In this document: positions 1 through 9,800 of the stretch, piece after piece
How positions within the stretch are numbered: the stretch's first letter is position 1
How the letters are laid out: each line of letters begins with the position of its first letter
Source: Pseudoalteromonas phenolica
GTDB taxonomy: Bacteria; Pseudomonadota; Gammaproteobacteria; Enterobacterales; Alteromonadaceae
Assembly: GCF_005876835.1 (NCBI RefSeq)
Contig: NZ_PPSW01000012.1
Coordinates: forward strand, 124,001 to 188,000
Direction of reading: 5' to 3'
Length of the DNA: 64,000 nucleotides
Translations under genes and position numbers: made by a program
The notes under the pieces: generated by a model
What the model was told of the DNA's origin: nothing
The model's input: only the letters and a program-made list of their open reading frames with translations
Databases searched by the model: none

Positions 1-1178
1 GGGCGATGAAAGAGCTAAAGCGTTTGGGCTTCGACAAAGTTTGGAAAGAACCTGCAAAATTCCCTGCTTGGTTGCGCTATTCTGAATCTGCCGAAATTAT
101 TTTGCCGTCAAAGCAGCCTATTCACATCACCGCGCTTGGTAACAGTGTCAGCACGCCAAAAGATGGGACACGCGCACCTATCGTCATCTTTGAAACCTTA
201 GAAGAGTTAGAAGCGGCGCCAAAAAATGCCGCAAAAGGTAAGATTGTCTTTATCAATTATCGCATGGACCGCAGCCTAGATGGCAACAGTTACGGCCCTG
301 CTGTACAAGCGCGTAACCGGGGTGCCGTTGTTGCCAGCCAAAAAGGCGCAGTGGCGTTTATGATGCGCTCTGTCAGTACTGCAAAACACCGCTTTGCACA
401 CACAGGCGGCAACCATTACAAAGATGGCATAAAGGCCATTCCAGCAGTCGCGCTTGCAAACCCAGATGCCGACCAAATTGAACGTTTATTGCAACTGGGT
501 CATAAAGTTGAAATTAATTTAAACGTACAAGCTGAATCAAAAGGCATGGGCACTTCTTACAATGTCATTGGTGAATTTACCGGCACGGAAAAGCCAAACG
601 AATACGTGCTGTTAGGCGCGCATTTAGATTCATGGGATTTAGGCACTGGCGCACTTGATGATGGCGCAGGTGTGGCAATTATCACAGCTGCTGCAAAACA
701 CATTAGCGAGCTAACAAAAACCAAACGCAGTGTGCGCGTGGTGTTATTTGCCGCTGAAGAGCAAGGTCTTTGGGGGGCGAAAGCTTACGTGAAGAAACAT
801 CAAAACGAGCTAGGTAATATTGTTGCTGCGGCAGAGTCTGACTTTGGTGCCGACCTTATCTATGCAGTTGAATCTCGTGTTGCTTCAAACTCATTACCGA
901 CAGTACGTGCCATTGCTAAGCATTTAAAAGACTTAGGGGTTAAATACGATGCACGTAATAACGCTTTTGGTGGTCCTGATCTAATTCCATTTAAAGAGTC
1001 AAAAGTCGTGCCTATTTTCTCTTTACATCAAGATGGTACTGACTATTTTGACTACCACCACACTGCTGATGACACGTTAGATAAAATCGACCCTGCAAAG
1101 TTAAACCAGAACGTAGCGGTTTACGCTGTGTTTGCATACCTTGCAGCACAAAGCCCAACTAAAATGATCGGCAAGTAA
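1..1178 (+). CDS. M28 family zinc metallopeptidase, 5' end outside window
   Basis: The frame is open to the left edge, so the signal peptide and first part of the protein are missing; the ATG at position 6 is probably internal. About 390 residues are visible. A protease-associated (PA) insert occupies roughly residues 30-180. The M28 catalytic core follows, with zinc ligands in GAHLDSWD and the LDDGAG stretch, the general-base glutamates in FAAEEQGLWG, an Asp in AESDFGAD and a late His in YFDYHHTADDT. All metal ligands look intact, so the enzyme should be an active secreted or periplasmic aminopeptidase or carboxypeptidase; substrate cannot be read from the sequence. A clear terminator follows, so it is the last gene of its transcript. 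Confidence 0.85.
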   Translation, partial: AMKELKRLGFDKVWKEPAKFPAWLRYSESAEIILPSKQPIHITALGNSVSTPKDGTRAPIVIFETLEELEAAPKNAAKGKIVFINYRMDRSLDGNSYGPAVQARNRGAVVASQKGAVAFMMRSVSTAKHRFAHTGGNHYKDGIKAIPAVALANPDADQIERLLQLGHKVEINLNVQAESKGMGTSYNVIGEFTGTEKPNEYVLLGAHLDSWDLGTGALDDGAGVAIITAAAKHISELTKTKRSVRVVLFAAEEQGLWGAKAYVKKHQNELGNIVAAAESDFGADLIYAVESRVASNSLPTVRAIAKHLKDLGVKYDARNNAFGGPDLIPFKESKVVPIFSLHQDGTDYFDYHHTADDTLDKIDPAKLNQNVAVYAVFAYLAAQSPTKMIGK

Positions 1179-1210
1179 GTTTACGTATTTAACCTGAGTT
1201 CAGGTTATTT

Positions 1211-1240
1211 AAGGAGAAACACCCAGTTTCTCCTTTTCTT
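1211..1240 (+). terminator. Rho-independent terminator after the M28 peptidase gene
   Basis: A perfect 10-bp stem (AAGGAGAAAC at 1211-1220, GTTTCTCCTT at 1226-1235) with a 5-nt loop runs into a T-rich tail. A smaller hairpin, AACCTGA-GT-TCAGGTT, lies just before it at 1191-1206. Confidence 0.85.
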
Positions 1241-1303
1241 CACCCATCTTCGCCAGATTTAAAAACCATACGTCCCACTTCCCCTTCTGACAAGGCGAAA
1301 ATA

Positions 1304-1333
1304 GTGACAAATTTATACAACTCACCGTATAAT
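1304..1333 (+). promoter_or_regulatory. Predicted sigma-70 promoter for the DUF6671-tsaC unit
   Basis: GTGACA (1304-1309, five of six to TTGACA) and a perfect TATAAT (1328-1333) are separated by 18 bp, about 100 bp upstream of the next start codon. Prediction only. Confidence 0.55.
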
Positions 1334-1429
1334 AGCGACCCTTTTTAAAGCCTGTTTTTATCAGGGCTTTGAGCTTTTGCTATTTTAATCTCGTTTCGGT
1401 AATTGAGTTGTTTGAAGGTCGTGTCATTA

Positions 1430-2227
1430 ATGAATCAAGCTGTAATTATCACTAAACATGATAAAGCTAAGTGCATCGCAAACGCACTCGCGCCACTTGG
1501 CTTTGATGTAGTTGAAAGCCATGCGTTTGACACCGATCGCTTAGGCACGTTTGCAGGCGACATTGAGCGTACGCTCAGCCCGAAAGAAGCTGCTTTGAAA
1601 AAGGCAAAAATGGCGTGTGAATTGCTCGGTGCCGAATTTGGTTTGGGCAGCGAAGGGAGTTTTGGCAATGGCCCTTATCCGGGCATAGTGAACTGGAACG
1701 ACGAGATTGTATGTTTTTATGAACGTGCAACAGAGCAAGCTATCTATGCGAGTGCTTCAGGGCCTTTTGCAATCTCGAGTATCCAAGTAAACAGTGAGAC
1801 TTGCCGCGATACCTTGTTAAAAAAGCTCAATCATTTTCAAGGTCAGCGTTGGTTGCTGAAATTTGATGAGCAAGCCTTAAAAGGGTTAAACAGCGAAACG
1901 TTGATTGAAACTTTAGCTGACAAGCAATTAACCGAAGCGTTAATTGAGCCAGATTTACGCGCTATGTATTGCCCGCTTCGCCAGCAAATGATCAGTAAAG
2001 CTGCCGACGATTTAGCAAACAGGCTCAGTGCCATTTGCCCTAAATGCAATGCCAAAAATTATGTTGTAAAAGAAGCCATTGCAGGTTTGCCTTGTGAACA
2101 ATGCGGCCTTGCAACACAACAAATAAAGCAGCATAAGTATTATTGTGAATGCTGCGACCATACTGAATTAAAAAATACCGAACAAACTGCTGCCGATCCC
2201 TATTATTGTCAGCTCTGTAATCCTTAA
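1430..2227 (+). CDS. DUF6671-like protein with C-terminal zinc-ribbon
   Basis: About 265 residues, cytoplasmic, no signal peptide. I recognise the N-terminal pattern (ITKHDKAKCIANAL, FDTDRLGTFAGDIERT, LGSEGSFG) as that of DUF6671 proteins, whose function is unknown. The C-terminal 60 residues carry paired Cys motifs (CPKC, CEQCG, CECCDH, YCQLC) that should bind one or two zinc ions. I chose the ATG at 1430, 11 nt after GAAGG, over an in-frame TTG at 1403. It lies 9 nt upstream of the tsaC-like gene and very probably shares its transcript, which suggests but does not prove a link to tRNA or nucleic-acid metabolism. Confidence 0.6.
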   Translation: MNQAVIITKHDKAKCIANALAPLGFDVVESHAFDTDRLGTFAGDIERTLSPKEAALKKAKMACELLGAEFGLGSEGSFGNGPYPGIVNWNDEIVCFYERATEQAIYASASGPFAISSIQVNSETCRDTLLKKLNHFQGQRWLLKFDEQALKGLNSETLIETLADKQLTEALIEPDLRAMYCPLRQQMISKAADDLANRLSAICPKCNAKNYVVKEAIAGLPCEQCGLATQQIKQHKYYCECCDHTELKNTEQTAADPYYCQLCNP

Positions 2228-2236
2228 GGTTTACCT

Positions 2237-3250
2237 ATGAATAAATTTGAAACACTCGAGCTTCTCACCGGAGACGAAGGGATCGCCCAAGCCGTTAAGC
2301 TACTACAACAAGGTGAATGTGTCGCCCTACCGACTGAAACCGTGTACGGCCTTGCCGCGGATGCGACGCAGCCTGATGCCGTGGCAAAAATTTTTGCCGC
2401 AAAAGGTCGCCCATCAAATCATCCGTTAATCGTGCATATTCCTGATGAAACGCATATTGCACGTTGGGCAGACTCTAAGCCTGCTGATCTACAAAAACTT
2501 GCTGACGCATTTTGGCCGGGGCCATTAACGGTTATTTTAAACACCAAAGCAGGGCTAAACAACCCAGTTACTGGTGGTAAAGACACCATTGCACTTCGCG
2601 TGCCTTCTCACCCGCTGTTTTTGAAAGTGTTAATTGATTTAGACACAGGATTAGCTGCACCTTCGGCAAATCGCTATAAGCAATTAAGTCCAACAGTACC
2701 TGAGCAAGTGGTTGAGCAATTAACAGGTCGAATTCCTGCGGTTCTAGAAGGTGGCGCGTGTGAGCATGGGCTTGAATCGACCATTTTAGATTTAACATCC
2801 GATGAGCTAAGAGTATTACGCGCAGGCCCAATTTCAGCCGCTGAGATTGAGCAATGCTTAGGTAAACCAGTTACAACGCCGATGGAACATAACGAAGCGG
2901 TGCCAGGTAACGTTAAAGCCCACTACCAACCAAATGCACCGGTGACTTTAGTAAAAACCGCTGAGCTTACACAGGCTATTGAAAATGAAAGCAACAAAAA
3001 CATTGCAGTACTTGCCTACTCAGAGCAGGTTTTAAAAGAGCTGAATGCACTAGATTTTCAGCCAAGTCTCATCAAGCAAATCGCCAGTGATGCTGCGGGT
3101 TACGGTAAAGGTCTATACTACGACTTATACTGTTTAGATAAGCTGACACCGGCTAAAATCTTTGTTGAAACACCACCTGTGAGCGACGACTGGCAGGCAG
3201 TTAACAACCGTCTTTCTCGCGCCGCATCTTTCGAGTTTATTCCAGAATAA
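2237..3250 (+). CDS. tsaC: L-threonylcarbamoyladenylate synthase, Sua5 type
   Basis: Makes threonylcarbamoyl-AMP from threonine, bicarbonate and ATP, the first step of the t6A37 modification of ANN-decoding tRNAs. The YrdC fold fills residues 1-210, with the family signatures LPTETVYGLAADA, KGRPSNHPLIVHI, APSANRY and ESTILDL..LRVLRAGPIS. A further 120 residues form the C-terminal Sua5 domain, so at 337 residues this is the long Sua5 form rather than the short TsaC form. Gammaproteobacteria usually also keep a short tsaC elsewhere, so this may be the second copy. It begins 9 nt after the upstream DUF6671-like gene. Confidence 0.9.
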   Translation: MNKFETLELLTGDEGIAQAVKLLQQGECVALPTETVYGLAADATQPDAVAKIFAAKGRPSNHPLIVHIPDETHIARWADSKPADLQKLADAFWPGPLTVILNTKAGLNNPVTGGKDTIALRVPSHPLFLKVLIDLDTGLAAPSANRYKQLSPTVPEQVVEQLTGRIPAVLEGGACEHGLESTILDLTSDELRVLRAGPISAAEIEQCLGKPVTTPMEHNEAVPGNVKAHYQPNAPVTLVKTAELTQAIENESNKNIAVLAYSEQVLKELNALDFQPSLIKQIASDAAGYGKGLYYDLYCLDKLTPAKIFVETPPVSDDWQAVNNRLSRAASFEFIPE

Positions 3251-3265
3251 ACGTCCCAGGCTTGT

Positions 3266-3296
3266 TAGCCTAAACATGCTTTAGGCTACTTTCCTC
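3266..3296 (+). terminator. Terminator hairpin after tsaC
   Basis: A 9-bp perfect stem (TAGCCTAAA at 3266-3274, TTTAGGCTA at 3280-3288) with a CATGC loop lies 15 nt after the stop. The following tract (CTTTCC) is only weakly T-rich. Confidence 0.6.
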
Positions 3297-3515
3297 ACTT
3301 CCCCTCCTTTTACAAATTCTTTTTAAAGCACCCTATAAAACGGATTAATCTAAATTCAACACGTCCTTAAAATCTTTTTTTACTTTTTCTTTGCATAAAA
3401 CTCATTAAACATTAATTGCTTAACATTTTGCGTCGAAAAAACCGTCAAAACACCGCCTTTTTATTATTCGATTTTCCTATATTATCGCCGCCGTTTTAAA
3501 CCCCCAACAAAATTC

Positions 3516-3959
3516 ATGGAACCTATTTTGCGTAAAACAGCCCTTCTGATTTTTGCTTCATGCTTATTAACCAGCATGCAAAGCAAAGCCAATGAATATG
3601 GATACCAACCATTAAAAAAGACGGCATTCACTCAAACACTAGTAACAAGTGAGCTTAAGCAAAACTTGAGATACGCTTTCGAGCATGAACAAGATGGATT
3701 AAATTTAAGAGTTTCATTTTTTTCAACAATTAAAGATGGAAAAGTCCAACTAATCAATAATTCATCATGGCCTATTCAGGTATCAGCGAACTCTGGCCCT
3801 GTTCTCAATTTATCTGCTCATGGACAGTTTGATTTACCTTGTGATGCCAATTTTGCGTTTGCCGAATTAGCTTTACTTACGCCGTCACAGACTGTTGATT
3901 TACACGAACCTGCGCTTTGTGCTGATTTAGTTGTTATCGACGAATTGGGGGCGAAATAA
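3516..3959 (+). CDS. Small secreted protein of unknown function
   Basis: 147 residues with an N-terminal signal-peptide-like segment (LIFASCLLTSMQSKA, cleavage probably near residue 25). The mature part is a short beta-rich sequence with two late cysteines. I do not recognise a family. Its stop overlaps the start of the next gene in TAATG, so the two are almost certainly translated together and the protein may be an accessory of that larger repeat protein. The 265 bp upstream contain a TATATTAT element near 3475 that may be part of a promoter; no clear -35 was seen. Confidence 0.6.
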   Translation: MEPILRKTALLIFASCLLTSMQSKANEYGYQPLKKTAFTQTLVTSELKQNLRYAFEHEQDGLNLRVSFFSTIKDGKVQLINNSSWPIQVSANSGPVLNLSAHGQFDLPCDANFAFAELALLTPSQTVDLHEPALCADLVVIDELGAK

Positions 3960-5740
3960 TGAGGGCTTTTGTATTTTTAGTTTCGTTATTTAGCTTAATC
4001 GTTAGCGCATCTAGTTTTGCAAACTCGCAAGTCAAGTTTGAAGGCACAGGTAACTTTTCAATAAATGGCAATCAAGTTTCAGTATATGTACCAAAAATCT
4101 CGAATCAAGGTAATAACCGTACTGGTACTTTGTATTTAAAACTCATTGCTAACACACAAAATAGTCCAACGGGTAATGCGGTTTATGTATTAGCTGAAGG
4201 TAACCTGTCAACCTTTAAAGGCAGTACTGAGTACGGTACATTAGACCCAAACCAGTCATTCGTAAATGTACGTTTTACTACAGAGTTTAGAAGGCCTCCA
4301 GCTGGCACCTACTATTTATTCTTGCATGTATCTGAATATCCGAACCTAAATACATCTTTAGACTCGATGGCTGCAACAAACAACCCTTTCGTATTCAGCT
4401 CTAACACTAGCGGTGGAGGAGAAGGCGGCGGCAGTGGCGGCTCTGGCGATGGTGGTGGTAGCTCATCTAACTTTAGTTTAGATTGTCCATGCTCATACGA
4501 TCTCAACAATGGCTTAGTTACGCTTAAAGTAAGTAAGGTTGCAAACAATCAATCAAACACCACTAGTGGCTCACTTAAGCTTAAGCTTAAGCTTTATGCG
4601 ACAAAGCAAGCCTATAATGGTGGCTCAATTAATGGCTATGTCCTTGCTGAAACTAATTTAGGACAACTACAACCCAATACATATTTTCACAGTATCAATA
4701 GACAAGCTAGCTTCAATCAGCCACCAGATGGCGAGTATTACTTAACACTGGTTCTAACTGAGTATAATGGCCAAGACTACATTATGGCTTACCAAAAATT
4801 TAGCGGCACAGAAACATTTGATAGTGGCAACTCAGGTTCAGGCTCTGGAGGTGGAAATGGTGGCGGTAATGCATCTCAGAACATTGACTTAGAATGTCCA
4901 TGTAGCTATCAAATTGAAGGCAGTCGAGTAAATATTGAAGCTGCGAAAGTATCTCACTTAAGAACATCAGGTAGCAGTGGCACTTTAAAACTGAAATTAT
5001 GGGCAACAAATTCACCTTACAGTGGTAGTGGTAGCATTAACGGTTATGTTATTGCAGAGAAGCAATTAGACCCATTACAAGCAAATCAGTACTATCATAG
5101 TATCCGTTTCTCTGAAGCCTATAATACACCTCCAGAGGGCAGCTATTCGGTTACTTTAACGGTGACTGAAGTGCAAAATGGTCAAGAATACCTAATGGAT
5201 CACGTTACATTTTCGAATCCTCTGGTTGTTTCTAATCAACAACTATCAGGCTCAGATGATTTAGGCCTTGATTGTCCATGTAGTTTTGAAATTTTAGGCA
5301 GTACAGTTGAGCTTAAAGTAGACAAAGTTAGCAACTATAGTGATGACTATAAAAACAGAGAAATAGAGTTAAAGTTGTGGGCGACGAGTACACCTTATAA
5401 TGGTGGTACAATCAGAGGATATACGATTGCACAAGTGAACCTTGGCTCTCTAAATGCCAATCAATACTGGCAAGATATCACTCGATTTACAGATTATGAT
5501 GAACCACCTTATGGTAATTATTATTTCACAATGACGCTCCATGAAGTTGGTACAGATAATACTATCAAGGCCTACAGCAATTTCTCTGATGTAAAAACAC
5601 TAGGTAAAAAACCTGTTGTAGATACCAGCACTGGTAATAATGATGACTCTTCATATTATGAAGAGGAAGAGAGCGCTGGCTCACTCAATATGCTTTGGCT
5701 AATACTACTAGGTGGCTTTGCATTACGTCGCAGAGCATAA
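3959..5740 (+). CDS. Secreted repeat protein with GlyGly-CTERM-like tail
   Basis: 593 residues: a signal peptide of about 22 residues, then four tandem modules of 110-120 residues. Each module has the pattern LKLKLWAT, INGYVIAE, LQANQYYHSI, then a PP-G-YY(L/F)T(L/M)T(L)-E strand. Modules 2 to 4 start with a Cys pair (LDCPCSY or LECPCSY), which could form a vicinal disulfide or bind metal; module 1 lacks it. Gly/Ser-rich linkers (around residues 150-170 and 295-312) separate the first three modules. The C-terminus (SAGSLNMLWLILLGGFALRRRA) has the Gly/Ser, hydrophobic stretch and Arg cluster of GlyGly-CTERM proteins, which are processed by a rhombosortase and sent out by type II secretion. Likely surface or extracellular; role unknown. 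Confidence 0.7.
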   Translation: MRAFVFLVSLFSLIVSASSFANSQVKFEGTGNFSINGNQVSVYVPKISNQGNNRTGTLYLKLIANTQNSPTGNAVYVLAEGNLSTFKGSTEYGTLDPNQSFVNVRFTTEFRRPPAGTYYLFLHVSEYPNLNTSLDSMAATNNPFVFSSNTSGGGEGGGSGGSGDGGGSSSNFSLDCPCSYDLNNGLVTLKVSKVANNQSNTTSGSLKLKLKLYATKQAYNGGSINGYVLAETNLGQLQPNTYFHSINRQASFNQPPDGEYYLTLVLTEYNGQDYIMAYQKFSGTETFDSGNSGSGSGGGNGGGNASQNIDLECPCSYQIEGSRVNIEAAKVSHLRTSGSSGTLKLKLWATNSPYSGSGSINGYVIAEKQLDPLQANQYYHSIRFSEAYNTPPEGSYSVTLTVTEVQNGQEYLMDHVTFSNPLVVSNQQLSGSDDLGLDCPCSFEILGSTVELKVDKVSNYSDDYKNREIELKLWATSTPYNGGTIRGYTIAQVNLGSLNANQYWQDITRFTDYDEPPYGNYYFTMTLHEVGTDNTIKAYSNFSDVKTLGKKPVVDTSTGNNDDSSYYEEEESAGSLNMLWLILLGGFALRRRA

Positions 5741-5778
5741 AAATATATTAACTTTCATAGGTTGAGTTAATTATTATG

Positions 5779-5806
5779 GGCCTGCTTATAAAGCTGGCCT
5801 TTTTTT
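5779..5806 (+). terminator. Rho-independent terminator after the repeat-protein gene
   Basis: Stem GGCCTGCTT (5779-5787) and AAGCTGGCC (5791-5799) with one mismatch, followed by a run of seven T. Confidence 0.85.
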
Positions 5807-5894
5807 CTAACTTAAAAATTGATAAAGGCAGTATATTTACCATCACTTTCAATGTATTTTTGATAATAAGTCAAAATGTTGAGAAGGTGAGATC

Positions 5895-6791
5895 TTGAAT
5901 ATAGAGCACTTGAAGTTATTTACACGAATTGCTGTTTGTCACAACATAAGTTTAGCAGGCAAAGAGTTAGGTTTATCTCCTGCCGTTGCCAGCAGTCATA
6001 TTAGTAGACTAGAAGAAAGCTTAGGTGTGCGTTTAATACATCGTACCACAAGAAAAGTATCATTGACTGAAGACGGCGTCGCATTTTTGCCTCATGCTCA
6101 GGAGGTATTAAGTAGTGTTGATGTCGCATTTGCTTCTGTTGGCTCTGGTAATATGTCCCCTTCAGGTAGACTGCGTATTACTGCACCCGCTTCTTTTGGA
6201 CGAATGCACCTGATCCCTGCTCTGAATGGGTTTATGGCCCAATACCCTGACTTAAATTTAGATTTGCGGTTAAGCGATAGCATTGTTGATATGGTCGAGG
6301 GTGGATTTGATGTGGCTATCCGCAACGCCGCTTTATATGATTCAAGTCTGATCGCTCGTAAAATTGCACAAGATACTCGCCTTGTCTGTGCATCTCCGGA
6401 CTATTTAAATAAATATGGTATCCCTAGCCAACCGAGTGACTTGCTTAATCATCAATGTATCGACCTTATGGGGCTAGATACTTGGACTTTTCAAACTGAC
6501 GAAGGGCATCAGTCAATTAAAATCAAACATTTCTTGCGTGCAGATAATGGCGAAGCAATTCGTGATGCAGCAATCAATGGATTAGGCCTGACTATTTGTT
6601 CTCAGTGGTGTGCTTACAAGGCAATTCAAGCCAAACAGCTTGTCCCCGTGCTCACCGATACACCGCTTGTTAGCAATACCTCTATTTGGGCCGTTTACCC
6701 TAGTTCTAGATTACTCGCACCCAAAGTACGTGTTTTCATAGATTATTTAAAAACACATTTTGGAGAAACACCATACTGGGAATTAACCTAA
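5895..6791 (+). CDS. LysR-family transcriptional regulator
   Basis: 298 residues. The N-terminal winged helix-turn-helix covers residues 1-60 (LFTRIAVCHNISLAGKELG, LSPAVASSHISRLEESLG, VRLIHRTTRKVSLTEDG). The effector-binding periplasmic-protein-like domain follows at about 90-290. The start is TTG, supported by GAGAAGGTGAG just upstream; no ATG fits. The family is often transcribed divergently from a target, but here the upstream neighbour points the same way and is closed by a terminator, so the target may be distant or be the downstream HD-GYP gene, 89 bp away. Ligand unknown. Confidence 0.88.
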   Translation: MNIEHLKLFTRIAVCHNISLAGKELGLSPAVASSHISRLEESLGVRLIHRTTRKVSLTEDGVAFLPHAQEVLSSVDVAFASVGSGNMSPSGRLRITAPASFGRMHLIPALNGFMAQYPDLNLDLRLSDSIVDMVEGGFDVAIRNAALYDSSLIARKIAQDTRLVCASPDYLNKYGIPSQPSDLLNHQCIDLMGLDTWTFQTDEGHQSIKIKHFLRADNGEAIRDAAINGLGLTICSQWCAYKAIQAKQLVPVLTDTPLVSNTSIWAVYPSSRLLAPKVRVFIDYLKTHFGETPYWELT

Positions 6792-6880
6792 TGAAATTTG
6801 AAGAACTTTCATTGGAAATATTGTGATTCCTTTTCTAAGCTAGGAACTAGTATATTTTATAAGCATGCAAGGATGTGTTC

Positions 6881-9800
6881 ATGCCCTCAACTAAAAAGTG
6901 GCGCTTTTCGATTCGGTTTACGCTCTTTTCTATATTTGTCATTGCCACAACATTAACTGCGGGCATTGCTATTTTACTGCAGTATCACTTCTCTACTCAG
7001 CAAGCTAAACAAAGTGCTTTTGAGCAGTTTCAGATGTCATCTGAATATACTAGAGATTACTTAGCAGCAATTGATCACCAAGCCAATGAATTGACCGAGC
7101 TACTTTCTACTAATAATAGCTTTAACCAAGTCGAAAGCTTATCGAAAGAGCAGCTGCAAATGTTTTCCAAAGCAATGGAAAACAACCCGCTTTATTACTC
7201 TATATTCATCGGCCAACCCTCTGGCCATTTCGGACAACTTATCAATCTGAACTCCCAAGAAATTAAAATTCAATTGAACGCTTTGGCTTCTGATAGGTGG
7301 TTAAAAATTGAAATAGCGCCAAATGCTGATATACCGACTAGAACCGTCACTTTTTTAGATAAAAACTTAACACCTCGCATCAGTTACAGTGAATCCCATG
7401 ACTTCGACCCGACAGCACGCCCTTGGTTTAAAGGCGCAAGTCATGAACAGGTTTATAAGTCAGCACCTTATCAGTTTAAGTCTCTAGAAGCACCCGGGCT
7501 AACCTACTCTAAAAACATGCTAGCATCAGAAGCTGTTTTAGGTGTTGATATTGCACTTTCTAGCTTATCTAAGTATCTAAAAAAACATAATCTTGCCATA
7601 GAAAGTAACTTATTTGTCTACCAGGCCACCGGTGAGGTTATTGCAACCAATCAGCAACAAGACTCAGAGAATACCAGCTTCGAATATAGCAACTTTTCAC
7701 TCACAGAAAGTGAGAAAGAAATCGTCCGCAATGCACCGTCATTGCAAATTTCTAATTCAAAAGACTGGAGTCCAATCGACTTTGCCATTTCTGGTCAACC
7801 AAGGGGCTATTCAGTTGATAAATTGAACCTGATCGCTCAAATGACAGGTTTAGAAATAGAGTTTGTGAATGGCTTTACTTGGCCCGAACTCGTTCGCAAA
7901 TATAAAAATAATGAATTAGATGGGCTACAGGCAATCTATAAAACACCTGAAAATGAAAGTATGGGTTTAATGTCTGCACCTTATCTCAATTTACCCTATG
8001 CGACAGTCACCCGAGCTAACGCCTCTAAAATTAATGTTATTACTGATCTAAATGGTAAAACCTTAGCAATTGCGAAAGGCTGGTCAATCATCCAACCACT
8101 AAAGCAGCAGTTTCCCGCAATCAATCTATTAGAGGTTGACACCATTAGAGACGTTTTTTTCGCAGTACAAAGTGGCAAAGCAGACGCTGGGCTTGACAGC
8201 CATTTATCACTTTTACAAACACAATCCCTGTTTTTTATAGAAGATGTCATAGTCAATGAGTCTCTATCATTCTCACATTATGATTTTCCGTCTAATTTAC
8301 ATTTACTTCTCAAACCAGAGTTTGAAAACCTAATTCCAATTATAAATCGTGCAATGGCAAGTATCTCTCATGCTCAAGAGGCAAGCTTAAGGAATAAATG
8401 GTTAATGAAATCTGATCCTCACCAATCTAGCGCTCATGCCTTTGCTGTTCCTCACAAAATCTTATTAGAAGCGATCAGCGAAAATAATCTGCAAAATACT
8501 CTGCTCACTGTTAGCATTGATAATCAAGAAACCTATGTTTATATCAGCCCCGTTAAGGTAAATGACAGACAAGAAACCTTTTTCGCTATTGTTACCCCAA
8601 GTAACCAGCTATATCAAAAAAGCTTAAACCAAGTAAAGGTATCTATTTTTCTAACCGCTGCATGCCTTGTTTGTTTGCTTCCTCTGTCTTACTTGTTTTC
8701 AGCACCCATAGTGCAACCCATTCACAAACTCATGGCACAGAACAAAAAAATTAAACGCAGGCAGTATGACGACGTCACTATTGAACACAGCAACATCAAA
8801 GAGCTTGATCAGCTTGGCGCGTCTTTAGCAGAAATGTCATCATCGATAAAACAACATGAGAAACAGCAAGCTGCATTATTAGAGTCGTTTGTTGAACTGA
8901 TAGCACAAGCCATCGATGACAAATCACCTTATACTGCAGGTCATTGTAAACGCGTGCCAGATATAGGCATTAGGTTAGCGGAAGCAGCCTCATCGGCCAA
9001 TTACGGCATGTTTAGTGATTTCAATTTGAAAACTGCTGAACAAAAACGTGAATTTAAAATGGCCGCTTGGTTACATGACTGTGGCAAAATCACTACACCT
9101 GAATATATCGTAGACAAAGCAACCAAATTAGAAACGATTTATAATCGTATACATGAAGTCCGAATGCGTTTTGAAGTTTTATATCGAGACGCTATCATCG
9201 ACTACCACCAAAACACACAGCTTCACCCAGAATCTAAAGGGTTTTACAAAACCGAACTTGAGCGAAAGTTCAAACAATTACAAGACGACTTTGCTTTTAT
9301 TGCTAAATGTAATCAAGGTGGTGAATATCTCAGTGAGGAAGCAGTTGCCCGTCTTGAAAATTTATCTGTTATCACTTGGGAGCGCCACTTTGACGATACG
9401 TTGGGTTTATCGCAGTTGGAACTGGAAGCTAAACACGGGTTAAAAACCCCTTTGCCTTGTGTTGAAATGTTACTCAGTGATAAAACTGAGCATCTTCAAC
9501 CCAGAACAATCAAACCTGAGTATTCCGAAAAATATGGGATCAAAATGGATATCCCAGATCTACTTAGTAATAAAGGCGAGCTTTATAACCTAACAGTCTC
9601 TCGCGGCACACTTACGCATGAAGACCGATTCAGAATTAATGAACATATGATAAGCACCATCAAAATGCTTGATAGCCTGCCATTTCCTGATGATTTAGCC
9701 AATGTACCGCGTTGGGCGTCAACCCATCACGAAACTTTAATAGGCACAGGCTACCCAAGAAAACTGAAGAAAGAAGACTTATCGATCCCTGAACGCATCC

